Notes under the pieces: generated by a model
Database searches by the model: none
What the model saw: only the letters and a program-made list of their open reading frames with translations
Told to the model about the DNA's origin: nothing
Part shown: positions 8,323 through 17,520 of the stretch, piece by piece
How the letters are laid out: the number at the start of each line of letters is the position of its first letter
How positions within the stretch are numbered: position 1 is the stretch's first letter
Position numbers and translations under genes: made by a program
Source of the DNA: Brucella pseudogrignonensis
GTDB lineage: Bacteria > Pseudomonadota > Alphaproteobacteria > Rhizobiales > Rhizobiaceae
Length of the DNA: 64,000 bases
Assembly (NCBI RefSeq): GCF_002252525.1
Contig: NZ_NNRM01000045.1
Span: 55,756 to 119,755, forward strand
Direction: 5' to 3'

Positions 8323-9291
8323 TCAGGCGCCCTGATGGATGCGGCTGCGAGCCGCAACATATTCGCGTTCGAGCCGGTCAACGAGTTTGGCTGCAGGCTC
8401 GATTTCTTTCACAGCCGCGATTCCTTGTCCGCAGCCCCAGATGTCTTTCCAGGCTTTGGCGCCTTCCTGATGTGCTTTGTCGAAATCCATTTTCGATGGA
8501 TCAGCTTCGGGAAGATTGTCAGGATCAAGGCCGGAGCCTGCAATTGATGGTTTGAGGTAGTTGCCAGAAATGCCTGTAAAATAGTTGGAATAGACAATGT
8601 CGGACGAATTGGAATCCACAATCATCTGCTTGTAGCCGTCAGATGCACGGGCTTCTGTGGTCGCGATGAATGGAGAGCCAATATAAGCCAGGTCCGCTCC
8701 CATCGCTTGAGCGGCAAGAATTGCGCCGCCATTGGCAATCGCGCCTGAAAGCAGTAGCGGCCCATCAAACCATTCGCGGATTTCCTGAACGAGTGCGAAA
8801 GGGGAAAGTGCGCCTGCATGTCCGCCTGCGCCAGCGGCGACAGCGATAAGACCGTCAGCGCCTTTACGGATTGCTGAATTGGCGTGGCGGTTGTTGATGA
8901 TATCGTGAAGCACGATGCCGCCATAGGAGTGGATTGCTGCATTGACTTCTGGCACCGCGCCAAGCGACGAGATGACGATCGGCACCTTGTATTTCACGCA
9001 AAGGCCAAGGTCGTGTTCGAGCCGCTTGTTGGAGCGGTGTACGATCTGGTTGACCGCGAAAGGTGCAGCCGGACGATCCGGATTCTTGGCGTCATAGGTG
9101 GCCAGGTCTTCGGTGATTTCGGCCAGCCATTCGTCAAGCTGTGCTTCGGGGCGTGCGTTCAATGCGGGAAACGAGCCGACGACGCCTGCTTTGCATTGTG
9201 CAAGCACCAATGCCGGATTGGAAATGATAAACAGTGGCGCTCCGACCACGGGAATGCGCAGCCTGCTTTTCAAAATATCCGGCAATGCCAT
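8323..9291 (-). CDS. Nitronate monooxygenase (2-nitropropane dioxygenase family)
   Basis: This is a TIM-barrel FMN enzyme of the nitronate monooxygenase/2-nitropropane dioxygenase family. It oxidises alkyl nitronates and has been linked to detoxifying propionate-3-nitronate. The N-terminal RIPVVGAPLFIISNPALVLA, the glycine-rich AVAAGAGGHAGALSPFALV and the phosphate-binding LLLSGAIANGGAILAAQAMGAD are typical. ATG 9291 is preferred over an in-frame GTG at 9303 because the GGAGGA ribosome site between them fits the ATG. A 22-bp palindrome sits at 9308-9329, right at the promoter, and is shared with the beta-oxidation operon at 29959. Substrate assignment is by family only; some members act on other compounds. 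Confidence 0.9.
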   Translation of the reverse strand: MALPDILKSRLRIPVVGAPLFIISNPALVLAQCKAGVVGSFPALNARPEAQLDEWLAEITEDLATYDAKNPDRPAAPFAVNQIVHRSNKRLEHDLGLCVKYKVPIVISSLGAVPEVNAAIHSYGGIVLHDIINNRHANSAIRKGADGLIAVAAGAGGHAGALSPFALVQEIREWFDGPLLLSGAIANGGAILAAQAMGADLAYIGSPFIATTEARASDGYKQMIVDSNSSDIVYSNYFTGISGNYLKPSIAGSGLDPDNLPEADPSKMDFDKAHQEGAKAWKDIWGCGQGIAAVKEIEPAAKLVDRLEREYVAARSRIHQGA

Positions 9292-9307
9292 TTCATCCTC
9301 CACAAAA

Positions 9308-9329
9308 TTGACGTTTCCGTAAACGTAAT
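9308..9329 (-). promoter_or_regulatory. 22-bp palindromic operator candidate upstream of nitronate monooxygenase
   Basis: On the minus strand the site reads ATTACGTTT-ACGG-AAACGTCAA. It is the same element, with the same centre and orientation relative to its gene, as the perfect palindrome at 29628-29649. It ends 16 bases before the start codon of the nitronate monooxygenase gene, a position where a bound repressor would block transcription. It resembles TTTACGT-type operators of MerR-family regulators of acyl-CoA breakdown such as LiuR, but the regulator is not identified in the window. Confidence 0.55.
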
Positions 9330-9600
9330 AGTTTTAACATGGCTTTTGCCGACGGCAACATGAAAATTAGGAGAGAATCAGACGGAAAATTAAATGTCTG
9401 AACCGGTCTCGCAGTCAAAGGTCGGGGGAAAATCACGGTTAAAGTTAAGATTTGGTAACTTTGACAGTTCCTAAGTCTAGCCAAAATGCGGTTCAAACAG
9501 CTAAATGCCTTGATTCAGACGTTAATTTCGCTGAGGCTCATGTAAGCATCTGTGTCCGAAAGACCCAGACAGAATACGGAAACCAAGGAAGAGCGGCCCT
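9330..9600. other. Divergent intergenic region
   Basis: This stretch separates the minus-strand nitronate monooxygenase from the plus-strand gene at 9601. It holds an inverted repeat AAAGTTA (9441-9447) / TAACTTT (9456-9462) of unknown role. A 24-codon frame from GTG 9552 overlaps the start of the next gene out of frame. No RNA gene or further ORF is supported. Confidence 0.4.
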
Positions 9601-10623
9601 TTGGAAAGTATCGAACGCGCAATTAGAAATGCATTTGCAAAGGCAGATGCACATAATCCAGCTACCCGCCAGCGTATCTACGAGGCTGCGTGGGGGGCGC
9701 ATGAACGCGCGCTGACGACAAATACTGCACTGAGTGAAGAACAGAAAAAGCAGCGTCGCCAGAAAATCAAAGACGCGATTTCCGATATTGAAGCTGAGTT
9801 CAAAACAGGGCAGGCCGCGTCTCGGCAGGAACCTAGTTTGGATGCCCCATCTTCGTCTGATCCGCTTCTGGGCGATGATGTCTATCAAGCTGGGCCTGCG
9901 CTCGATACCGCAGATATCCGAACCTCTTCCAAGAAGGGCAAGCGAGCTTCGGCCGATCTCGGCTATGAAGCAGGTGTTTCGCGCAAGGATCGCAAGAAGA
10001 AGAAGCGTTCGCCGCTTGTAAGTGTCGGTATCCCGGTTATGGTTATCGTCATTCTGGGGCTGATTGGCTTTTCGCTCTACAACAGCTTTGCAGATTTCAC
10101 GCGAGGCAACGGCTCAAGCCCGCTTTTGACTGACAACAGCATGGCACCGATCAAGGAAGGCGAAGACCCGGAAGGGCGCACCTGGATCAATATTTTCACG
10201 CCTGCGGATGCGACACGCATGTCTGTTCAGGGCCGCGCAACAGCTGAGATCAAGCGCGAGGGCACCAACAGTTTCGCGCGGGTTCAGACTTCGGGTGCAA
10301 ACGACAGTGTGACCTTTGATGTCGGTGAGGGCGTTCTTAATCAGCTTGCTGGCAAGAAAGCGACTTTCGACATTGTTGCGCGCAGTGATGATGGCAAAAC
10401 CACACAGATGTCGGTCAATTGCGATTTCGCGGGTCTCGGGGATTGTGGCCGCAGACGCTATGATGTCCGCGATTCTGTCAGTGATTTCCTGTTCGATCAG
10501 GAGTTTCAGGCAGGTCAATCAGCTGGACGTGCAGGCAAGATCACGATCAATTCCGATCTGAGCGGTTCCGGCAAGGCTGTGGATATTTACGCAATCCGCG
10601 TCACGACTGCGGTTGCCGAATAA
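9601..10623 (+). CDS. Membrane-anchored protein of unknown function
   Basis: This 340-residue protein is not recognised. The N-terminal about 140 residues are charged and probably cytoplasmic, with a helical start (IERAIRNAFAKADAHNP) and a basic patch (RKDRKKKKR). One transmembrane segment follows (VSVGIPVMVIVILGLIGFSL, about 140-160), then a periplasmic C-terminal domain of about 170 residues containing two pairs of nearby Cys (CDFAGLGDC). The start is TTG 9601, with AAGGAAGAG 7-8 bases upstream; no in-frame ATG lies near the N-terminus. It sits alone between a divergent enzyme gene and the convergent ligase gene, whose end abuts it directly. Confidence 0.75.
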   Translation: MESIERAIRNAFAKADAHNPATRQRIYEAAWGAHERALTTNTALSEEQKKQRRQKIKDAISDIEAEFKTGQAASRQEPSLDAPSSSDPLLGDDVYQAGPALDTADIRTSSKKGKRASADLGYEAGVSRKDRKKKKRSPLVSVGIPVMVIVILGLIGFSLYNSFADFTRGNGSSPLLTDNSMAPIKEGEDPEGRTWINIFTPADATRMSVQGRATAEIKREGTNSFARVQTSGANDSVTFDVGEGVLNQLAGKKATFDIVARSDDGKTTQMSVNCDFAGLGDCGRRRYDVRDSVSDFLFDQEFQAGQSAGRAGKITINSDLSGSGKAVDIYAIRVTTAVAE

Positions 10624-12243
10624 TCAACTCAGCAGCTTTTCAAGTGTTTCAAGCCGGTCTGCTTCGCGGGGCGGCTTGTCCCAGCGCAGTCGCGAGAAGC
10701 GGGGAAAGCGCATTGCGACACCGGATTTGTGTCGGGTTGAGCGGTTGAGCCCTTCAAAGGCGACCTCCACGACCAATCCATGATCCGGTTCCGCGCGAAC
10801 GGAACGCACCGGGCCAAAACGCTCAATCGTGTTTTCGCGCACGAATTTGTCGAGAAGCTTCAATTCCTCGTCGGTGAAACCGAAATAGGCTTTTCCGACG
10901 GGTACGAGCATGGGGTCTTCTTCGGGGCCGGTCCAAACCGCGAAAGTGAAGTCCGAATAGTAGCTTGAGCGTTTGCCGTGGCCACGCTGTGCATAGACCA
11001 CCACCGCATCCACTGTGAACGGATCGCGTTTCCATTTGAACCATGGCCCTTTCGGGCGCCCCGGCACATAGGCGCTGTCATGCCGTTTGAGCATAAGGCC
11101 TTCGATCACCGGATGTGGTGGGTTAAGACGCAATTTCGCTAGTTCGTCGAAGTCTGAAAACTGAAGCACTGGCGACAAATCAAACCGGCGCTTGTCGAGC
11201 TTTTCGACGAATTGAGCGAGCCGCGCTCGTCGTTCCGAGAAGGGTAGCGACCGCAAATCTTCGCCCGACTGCTGCGTGCCATCGTGCAGAAGGTCGTATG
11301 CGCGGATGAAGGCCGGATATTCGCGCAACTGTTTGGCCGTCACCGTTTTGCGATTAAGCCGCTGCTGCAAATCAGAAAAGGTTGCGGTTTCGATGCCCGT
11401 TTCGCCGTGATGGCCTACCAACAATTCGCCATCAATCGAGCCTTCGAAATCCATGGCCTCCAACACATCGGGAAAAGTGCCGGAAATGTCGTCGCCAGTG
11501 CGCGAATAAAGCCGCCGCACGCCATTTTCTGCAACGGCCTGCACACGAATACCATCCCATTTCCATTCGGCGCTATAGGCTAATGGATCAAGTGCTGGAA
11601 TCTCGGCCTCATCCAGTGCCGTGGCAAGCATGACGGGCCGAAATGGCGCGTCGGCAGTGGCTGCAGGTTTGGGGCCATGGCCTTCAAGCCATGCAAACAG
11701 CGCTGTGAAGGGTTGCGTCTGTCCGTGCCAAAGTTCTTCGATTTCAACGACATCCACGCCGCCAAAATCTGCCAGTGCCTGTTTGGCTAGACGGGCGGAA
11801 ACGCCAATGCGTAAGCCACCTGTTACAAGTTTCAAAAGAGCATAGCGCTCTGATATGCCAAGCAGGTCGAGCCAGCCAGCCACGAGCAACGGCCCCTCAC
11901 GGCGCGAGGCGTTTTGCAATTCATGCACGACGACGCTGAGCGGCAGGTTGGCACCCGCCGGGGTTTCGTTCGGGCCAGGCCAGATCAGCGAAATCGTTTC
12001 GGCAAGATCACCGACATAATCATAGGAATAGGCAAAAAGCGTCGGATCACTGCGCTCGGCAATCAGCGCCCGCAGCATGGCAGGCTTGACGCTCTGCAAT
12101 TCCAGATCACGGGTGATGGCGGCAAGTGCAAGGCCACGATCTGGATCGGGTGTGGTGCGGAAATAATCGACCAGCAGGCGCAATTTGCCATTGCGTTGCG
12201 GCGTGAGGACAAGGCGGTCGAGAAGTTCAGCAAAAGCACGCAT
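10624..12243 (-). CDS. ATP-dependent DNA ligase of the Lhr-Exo-PdeM repair set
   Basis: This 539-residue ligase seals nicks using ATP. The adenylated lysine lies in EWKWDGIR (Lys about 228), after an N-terminal DNA-binding domain and before an OB-fold with the conserved WFKWKRDP element. It matches the alphaproteobacterial cisplatin-damage-response ligase family, which is encoded next to an exonuclease, an Lhr-like helicase and a phosphoesterase, and not the NAD-dependent replicative ligase. ATG 12243 overlaps the stop codon of the exonuclease gene (TGATG), so the two are coupled. It ends directly against the convergent gene at 10623 with no space between. Confidence 0.93.
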   Translation of the reverse strand: MRAFAELLDRLVLTPQRNGKLRLLVDYFRTTPDPDRGLALAAITRDLELQSVKPAMLRALIAERSDPTLFAYSYDYVGDLAETISLIWPGPNETPAGANLPLSVVVHELQNASRREGPLLVAGWLDLLGISERYALLKLVTGGLRIGVSARLAKQALADFGGVDVVEIEELWHGQTQPFTALFAWLEGHGPKPAATADAPFRPVMLATALDEAEIPALDPLAYSAEWKWDGIRVQAVAENGVRRLYSRTGDDISGTFPDVLEAMDFEGSIDGELLVGHHGETGIETATFSDLQQRLNRKTVTAKQLREYPAFIRAYDLLHDGTQQSGEDLRSLPFSERRARLAQFVEKLDKRRFDLSPVLQFSDFDELAKLRLNPPHPVIEGLMLKRHDSAYVPGRPKGPWFKWKRDPFTVDAVVVYAQRGHGKRSSYYSDFTFAVWTGPEEDPMLVPVGKAYFGFTDEELKLLDKFVRENTIERFGPVRSVRAEPDHGLVVEVAFEGLNRSTRHKSGVAMRFPRFSRLRWDKPPREADRLETLEKLLS

Positions 12244-13256
12244 CAATCGCCCTCATCTTCGTAGCCGACGAGATGGAGCGGGCGCGCGGGGATGTTTTGC
12301 AGCTCGCACCAACGCACGAGTGCTTCTTCACGCCCATGCGTCACCCAGACTTCCGCAGGTTTTATCTCGCTGATCGTTGCGGTCAGCTCATCCCAGTCGC
12401 AGTGATCAGATATGATAAGTGGCAACTCGACACCGCGCTGTTTTGCGCGCTGGCGGATACGCATCCAGCCAGAAGCAAAGGCGGGCAATGGGTCGGGAAA
12501 ACGCCGTGCCCAGCGGTCGGAAAAGGCCGAGGGCGGTCCAACCACGATCTTTCCAGCAAAATCGGGCGAGGCTTCGCCACGTTCAAGCGTTGCAGGCTCC
12601 AGCGGACCAAGATCGATGCCCTGGGTCTGATAATAATCGCAAAGCTTTTGCAGGCCGCCGTGAATATAGATCGGCTCGTCATAGCCTGCATCGCGAATGA
12701 GCTTGATAACCCTCTGGGCTTTGCCGAGCGAGTAAGCACCTACCAGATGCGCGCGTTCAGGAAACTGTGAGAGTGACTTCAGCAAAGTCGCAATTTCATG
12801 ACCCGCTTCGGGATGGCGAAATACAGGAAGCGCAAAGGTCGCTTCGGTGATGAACACATCACAGGCAACAGGCTCAAAGGGCGTGCAGGTCGGATCGGCG
12901 GCACGCTTGTAATCACCTGACGCGACAATTCGTGAGCCGTCCTTTTCGACTGCAATTTGCGCCGAACCAAGCACATGGCCTGCCGGGTGGAAGCTGACAG
13001 TGACACCGTTTACATTCAGCACCGCGCTTAAATCAGCGGTTTGTGTGCTGCCTGCAAAATCTGCACCATAGCGGATAGCCATGATGTCGAGTGTCTGTTG
13101 CGTCGCAAGAACATGGGCATGTCCGGCGCGTGCATGATCGGAATGTCCGTGGGTGATCAGCGCGCGATCAACAGGCCGCACCGGATCAATGTAAAAATCG
13201 CCGGGCGGGCAGTAAAGACCTCTGGGTGTGGAACGCAGCAACTCGTCAAAACGCAT
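12243..13256 (-). CDS. Ligase-associated DNA exonuclease (metallo-beta-lactamase/beta-CASP fold)
   Basis: This 337-residue nuclease belongs to the family named ligase-associated DNA damage response exonuclease. The metallo-beta-lactamase motif THGHSDHARAGH (about residues 36-47) supplies metal ligands, and later motifs include HPAGHVLGSAQI, SGDYKR and the C-terminal VTHGREEALV. These are shared with SNM1/Artemis- and CPSF73-like nucleases. It is the first gene of the exo-lig pair and is divergent, across 123 bases, from the helicase gene, so both pairs may share a regulatory region. It probably processes DNA ends before sealing; this follows from the family and neighbours. Confidence 0.92.
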   Translation of the reverse strand: MRFDELLRSTPRGLYCPPGDFYIDPVRPVDRALITHGHSDHARAGHAHVLATQQTLDIMAIRYGADFAGSTQTADLSAVLNVNGVTVSFHPAGHVLGSAQIAVEKDGSRIVASGDYKRAADPTCTPFEPVACDVFITEATFALPVFRHPEAGHEIATLLKSLSQFPERAHLVGAYSLGKAQRVIKLIRDAGYDEPIYIHGGLQKLCDYYQTQGIDLGPLEPATLERGEASPDFAGKIVVGPPSAFSDRWARRFPDPLPAFASGWMRIRQRAKQRGVELPLIISDHCDWDELTATISEIKPAEVWVTHGREEALVRWCELQNIPARPLHLVGYEDEGD

Positions 13257-13379
13257 GATTTATTAGATAGGTCAGCAACTTCCTGCTGGAAAGAGTGCGT
13301 AAAGTGAACTGCTGACAAAATGAGAACAAAAGTGAACAAACATCTTGGCGACGACCCTTGCCCGCATTAGATTGGGTGT

Positions 13380-15932
13380 GTGACGCTGAACCTGACACCC
13401 ACTTCTGAGACCGCTGCCTTTCATCTGCCAGACCGTTTTGTAAAATGGTTTGCAGAAAAGGGCTGGTCGCCGCGCGCCCATCAGCTGGAGCTGCTTTCAC
13501 GCGCTGAACAGGGGCAGTCCACGCTGCTGATCGCGCCCACAGGTGCTGGTAAAACACTCGCAGGTTTTCTGCCTGCGTTGGTCGATCTGGAGCGAATGCG
13601 TAATAAAGTGGGAACCGGTTCTCCGTCCAGGGTTGCGCCTAAAACAAAACAAGGTGTTCACACTTTATATATTTCGCCGCTAAAGGCACTTGCGGTCGAT
13701 ATTCACCGAAATCTGACCATACCTGTCGAGGAAATGGGGCTCGACATTACGATTGAGACCCGGACTGGCGATACACCTGCACATAAACGTCAGCGCCAGA
13801 AGCTTGTGCCGCCTGACATTCTGCTGACGACGCCGGAACAGCTTGCACTTCTGATTGCCTCAAAAGGGGCAGAGCAGTTTTTCAAGGGCTTGCGTTATGT
13901 GGTGCTGGATGAGCTGCACTCGCTGGTCATTTCCAAACGCGGTCATTTGCTGGCGCTGGGGCTTGCGCGTTTGCGCCGACTGCAACCACAATTGCAAACC
14001 ATTGGACTGTCGGCAACTGTGGCGCAGCCTGACGAATTGCGTCGCTGGTTGGTCGAACAGGATGGCACAGAGCCGAAATCCGGTCTGGTCACGGTTGATG
14101 GTGGGGCCAAGCCTGAAATTACGATTCTCGATTCAGAGGAGCGGGTGCCGTGGGCAGGGCATTCCTCCCGCTATGCCATACCGGATATTTATGAGGCGGT
14201 CCGCGCCCATCGCACGACGCTGCTGTTCGTCAATACGCGCAGTCAGGCAGAGATGCTGTTTCAGGAGCTCTGGCGCGTCAACGAGGATACGTTGCCAATC
14301 GCCCTGCATCATGGCTCGCTTGATGCCGGCCAGCGCCGCAAGGTGGAACAGGCGATGGCTGCCAACACATTGCGTGCCGTGGTTGCCACCTCGACGCTTG
14401 ATCTCGGCATCGACTGGGGCGACGTCGATCTGGTCATTCATGTCGGTGCGCCAAAGGGGGCGAGCCGTCTTGCGCAGCGTATCGGTCGCGCCAATCACCG
14501 TATGGATGAGCCGAGCCGCGCCATTCTTGTGCCTGCCAATCGTTTCGAGGTGATGGAGTGTAGGGCAGCACTCGACGCCAACTATCTCGGCGCACAGGAT
14601 ACGCCGCCGCTGATCGATGGCGCGCTGGATGTGCTGGCACAGCATGTGCTGGGCATGGCCTGTGCCGAGCCTTTCAACGCCGATCAGCTTTATCGGGAAG
14701 TGCAGAGTGCTGCGCCCTATTCAAATCTCTCGCGCGAAACCTTTGATCAAATTCTCGATTTTGTGGCAACTGGCGGCTATGCGCTCAAGACCTATGAGCG
14801 CTTTGCCAAAATCCGCAAGACTGTCGATGGCACATGGCGGGTTTCTAACCCGCGCATCGCTCAGCAATATCGCCTTAACATCGGCACGATCGTTGAAGCG
14901 CCGGAGCTGAATGTCCGGCTCACGCGTGGCGGTAAGGGAGCTAATGCCCGTGCCGTTGGAAGGGGCGGGCGTGTTCTGGGTCGCATCGAGGAATATTTCC
15001 TCGAAACGCTGACGCCGGGCGACACATTCCTGTTCGCAGGCAAGGTGCTGCGGTTTGAAGGCATTCGTGAGAACGAATGCATCGCTTCCAATGCTGCGGG
15101 ACAGGACGCTAAAATACCGGTTTATGCTGGCGGTAAATTCCCGCTTTCCACCTATCTCGCATCGCAGGTACGCGCGATGCTGGCAGATCGTTCGCGCTGG
15201 CCGTTTCTGCCGCAACAGGTGCGCGAATGGCTGGAAGTGCAGGCATTCAAGTCGGTCCTGCCGCGTGAAGACGAGTTGCTGATCGAGACTTTCCCCAAAG
15301 GTGGGCGTTTCTATATGGTCGCCTATCCTTTTGAGGGCAGGCTTGCGCATCAGACGCTCGGCATGTTGCTCACCCGTCGTCTTGAGCGCATGGGGGCGCA
15401 TCCTCTTGGGTTTGTCGCCACCGATTATTCGCTGGGGCTGTGGGGCCTCAAAGACATGGGCGCGATGATCGGGTCAGGCAAATTAAGCCTTAAACGGCTG
15501 TTCGATGAAGACATGCTGGGTGACGACCTCGAAGCCTGGCTTGATGAAAGCTATCTTCTGAAGCGCACCTTCCGCAATTGTGCCGTGATTTCGGGGCTTA
15601 TCGAGCGACGGCATCCGGGGCAGGAGAAGACAGGCCGTCAGGTGACGGTCTCGACCGACCTCATCTATGATGTGCTGAGAACCCACGAACCGGACCATAT
15701 TTTGCTACAGGCAACGCGTGCCGATGCTGCGACCGGGCTTCTGGATATCAAGCGTCTTGGCGACATGCTGGCGCGTGTGAAGGGTCATCTACTGCATAAG
15801 CCGCTGGACCGTATTTCGCCGTTGGCGCTGCCTGTGATGCTTGAAATCGGCCGCGAGCGTGTGGCTGGTGAAGGTGATGAAATGCTGCTTGAAGAAGCAG
15901 CCGATGATCTGATCAGAGAAGCGATAGGATGA
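13380..15932 (+). CDS. Ligase-associated DEXH-box helicase (Lhr-like)
   Basis: This 850-residue superfamily 2 helicase matches the Lhr-core family seen with bacterial ATP-dependent ligases. Walker A is APTGAGKT (about 51-58), the DEXH box is DELH (about 177-180), motif III is LSATV, and the C-terminal RecA half has VVATSTLDLGIDWGDVDLVI and QRIGRANHR (motif VI). A long C-terminal winged-helix/beta-barrel region follows, as in Lhr. Lhr proteins move 3' to 5' on single-stranded DNA and unwind duplexes. The start is GTG 13380. It overlaps pdeM by 4 bases (ATGA). Expression with the ligase and exonuclease points to a DNA damage repair route. Confidence 0.93.
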   Translation: MTLNLTPTSETAAFHLPDRFVKWFAEKGWSPRAHQLELLSRAEQGQSTLLIAPTGAGKTLAGFLPALVDLERMRNKVGTGSPSRVAPKTKQGVHTLYISPLKALAVDIHRNLTIPVEEMGLDITIETRTGDTPAHKRQRQKLVPPDILLTTPEQLALLIASKGAEQFFKGLRYVVLDELHSLVISKRGHLLALGLARLRRLQPQLQTIGLSATVAQPDELRRWLVEQDGTEPKSGLVTVDGGAKPEITILDSEERVPWAGHSSRYAIPDIYEAVRAHRTTLLFVNTRSQAEMLFQELWRVNEDTLPIALHHGSLDAGQRRKVEQAMAANTLRAVVATSTLDLGIDWGDVDLVIHVGAPKGASRLAQRIGRANHRMDEPSRAILVPANRFEVMECRAALDANYLGAQDTPPLIDGALDVLAQHVLGMACAEPFNADQLYREVQSAAPYSNLSRETFDQILDFVATGGYALKTYERFAKIRKTVDGTWRVSNPRIAQQYRLNIGTIVEAPELNVRLTRGGKGANARAVGRGGRVLGRIEEYFLETLTPGDTFLFAGKVLRFEGIRENECIASNAAGQDAKIPVYAGGKFPLSTYLASQVRAMLADRSRWPFLPQQVREWLEVQAFKSVLPREDELLIETFPKGGRFYMVAYPFEGRLAHQTLGMLLTRRLERMGAHPLGFVATDYSLGLWGLKDMGAMIGSGKLSLKRLFDEDMLGDDLEAWLDESYLLKRTFRNCAVISGLIERRHPGQEKTGRQVTVSTDLIYDVLRTHEPDHILLQATRADAATGLLDIKRLGDMLARVKGHLLHKPLDRISPLALPVMLEIGRERVAGEGDEMLLEEAADDLIREAIG

Positions 15933-16645
15933 GTACAGCAGTCTGGGGAAATGGAGAGGCTTATAGTCTGGCGCATGCGGAATTGCGCGGTGTTGCGACG
16001 ATCTATGATCCGTGCGGCGCGCTTTTCCTGCCGGACCTGCATATGCTGGTCGTTTCCGATCTGCATCTTGAAAAAGGTTCGTCTTTTGCCCGACGTGGCC
16101 AGCTCATACCACCTTATGATACGGCCGCGACGCTCGATATGCTGGCTGCTGTCATCGCGCGTTATCAGCCGCGAACCGTTATCAGCCTTGGCGACAGTTT
16201 TCACGATGCAAAGGCCAGCGAGCGGTTGCCGTCGTTATATGCGATCCGTCTCAAATCGTTGATTGACCGCCGGGACTGGTTCTGGATCACCGGCAACCAT
16301 GATCCTGATAGCCCCGCTGACTTGCCCGGCGACTGTGTTGAGGAACTTGCAATCGGAACGCTGACTTTCCGGCATGAGCCATCGCGCATAGAAGCGAAGG
16401 GTGAGGTGGCAGGTCATCTTCACCCGGCAGCGCGCATCGTCCGGCGAGGACGGTCGGTTCGGCGTCCATGTTTTGCAAGCGACGGCGAAAGGCTGATCAT
16501 GCCTGCATTTGGTGCTTATACAGGAGCGCTCAATGTGCTGGATCGTGCGTTTCGCGGGCTGTTCGTCGATGCAAGCCTGCGCGCCTATATGCTGGGGCAG
16601 GGTAAGATTTATCCGATTGCACATGGTGCGCTGGTTGGCGGCTGA
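15929..16645 (+). CDS. pdeM: Ligase-associated metallophosphoesterase PdeM
   Basis: This 238-residue calcineurin-like phosphoesterase shows the full metal motif set: SDLHLEKG, LGDSFHD, TGNHDPD and GHLHPAAR. It corresponds to the ligase-associated DNA damage response endonuclease PdeM. It is coupled to the helicase gene by a 4-base overlap and completes the ligase-exonuclease-helicase-phosphoesterase set. The likely role is cleavage or end processing of damaged DNA. A dispersed repeat hairpin follows directly and may serve as a transcription end between this gene and the convergent TIGR02186 gene. Confidence 0.9.
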   Translation: MSTAVWGNGEAYSLAHAELRGVATIYDPCGALFLPDLHMLVVSDLHLEKGSSFARRGQLIPPYDTAATLDMLAAVIARYQPRTVISLGDSFHDAKASERLPSLYAIRLKSLIDRRDWFWITGNHDPDSPADLPGDCVEELAIGTLTFRHEPSRIEAKGEVAGHLHPAARIVRRGRSVRRPCFASDGERLIMPAFGAYTGALNVLDRAFRGLFVDASLRAYMLGQGKIYPIAHGALVGG

Positions 16646-16649
16646 GGCA

Positions 16650-16704
16650 TTTTACGGGCACAGGATTCCGAAAAACGATCCCCGCTTTTCGGGATGCGCA
16701 TTAA
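16650..16704. repeat. Dispersed palindromic repeat (copy 1, single hairpin)
   Basis: TTCCGAAAA and CTTTTCGGGAT form a hairpin in the short gap between convergent pdeM and the TIGR02186 gene. The sequence is related to other gaps in this window (about 18580, 19540 and 56800), with CCGAAAA, then a TC(G/A)CA-type spacer, then TTTTCGGGATGCGC. It may end transcription from both sides. Confidence 0.55.
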
Positions 16705-17519
16705 TCTTTTCTGAACAGAATACGCCCGGCCCAGCCTGTAAAGACAGCCAGGAACACGGCAAACAAGCCGTAATAGAAGCTGTATTTATGGGCCGCATCA
16801 TAGATGCTTTGCTCGACACCGGCTTTCACGATTTCAAGGCTTGCATTGGCTTCGCGCAGGAAAACACCATTGCGAAACAACAAAGCCCGCGCCTTGTGAC
16901 GTCCAACCGGCACATTGGCCGAGAGGTTCAGCGTTGCGCGAAACAGGGTGCGTGAGAGAAACTCAACGCCGCCAATGCGCTGGCTATAAAGGCCTTGCCG
17001 CATTTTCATCTCACGCAATTCGTTTCCGAATTTGGGGATGTTGCCTGAGAGGCTGGATGGGTCTTCCGGTCGAAGGTAGAAATTGCGCACACCAACCGAA
17101 AGCTGACGGTAAAGCTTTTCTTCTGCGATGTCCTGCAGATTGCGGGTTGATGCGAGCGAGTAGGACAGCGGTACGCCGAGGAAGGTTTCGGAATCCGCAT
17201 TCACCCAGACACCGAGATAGCGTTCCTTCTTACGCACGACCAGATCGCGCGAAGGGCCTTGCAGCACGACGATAATGTCGTAGCGGCCCTGACGCTGAAT
17301 CAATGGATCGGCATTGTCAAGCGCGCCGAAAATCGTGAGATCTGTGCCGCCGAAATTGGAAGTAATGGCAATTGTTTCGGTCGAAAGGCCGATTTCGATT
17401 GTTTCTTCAGAGGGGTTCTGCAACTGCGGCACGCCGTTGCCATCGCCGCTTGAATTGGTCTGGGCAGTTGCTGCCGTAACGCTAAAAAATAATGCAGATA
17501 TGAGCGTGAGTTTCCTCAT
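16701..17519 (-). CDS. TIGR02186 family protein (alphaproteobacterial membrane protein)
   Basis: This 272-residue protein has an N-terminal signal peptide (MRKLTLISALFFSVTAATA), a periplasmic body of beta character and one C-terminal transmembrane segment (YGLFAVFLAVFTGWAGRILF). It matches the family known as TIGR02186/Alph_Pro_TM, whose function is not known but whose gene is very often beside a TauE/SafE sulfite exporter, as here. The frame extends upstream of the chosen start, but ATG 17519 gives the clean signal peptide and follows the TauE stop with one base between. A periplasmic partner role for the exporter is inference. Confidence 0.88.
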   Translation of the reverse strand: MRKLTLISALFFSVTAATAQTNSSGDGNGVPQLQNPSEETIEIGLSTETIAITSNFGGTDLTIFGALDNADPLIQRQGRYDIIVVLQGPSRDLVVRKKERYLGVWVNADSETFLGVPLSYSLASTRNLQDIAEEKLYRQLSVGVRNFYLRPEDPSSLSGNIPKFGNELREMKMRQGLYSQRIGGVEFLSRTLFRATLNLSANVPVGRHKARALLFRNGVFLREANASLEIVKAGVEQSIYDAAHKYSFYYGLFAVFLAVFTGWAGRILFRKD

Positions 17520-17520
17520 G

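Noticed and set aside
13305-13337. Possible SOS (LexA) box in the exo/lhr divergent gap
   Set aside because: Several GAAC words are present (13324-13327, 13334-13337), but the spacing is 6 and not the 7 of the alphaproteobacterial GAAC-N7-GAAC box, so the call is not supported.
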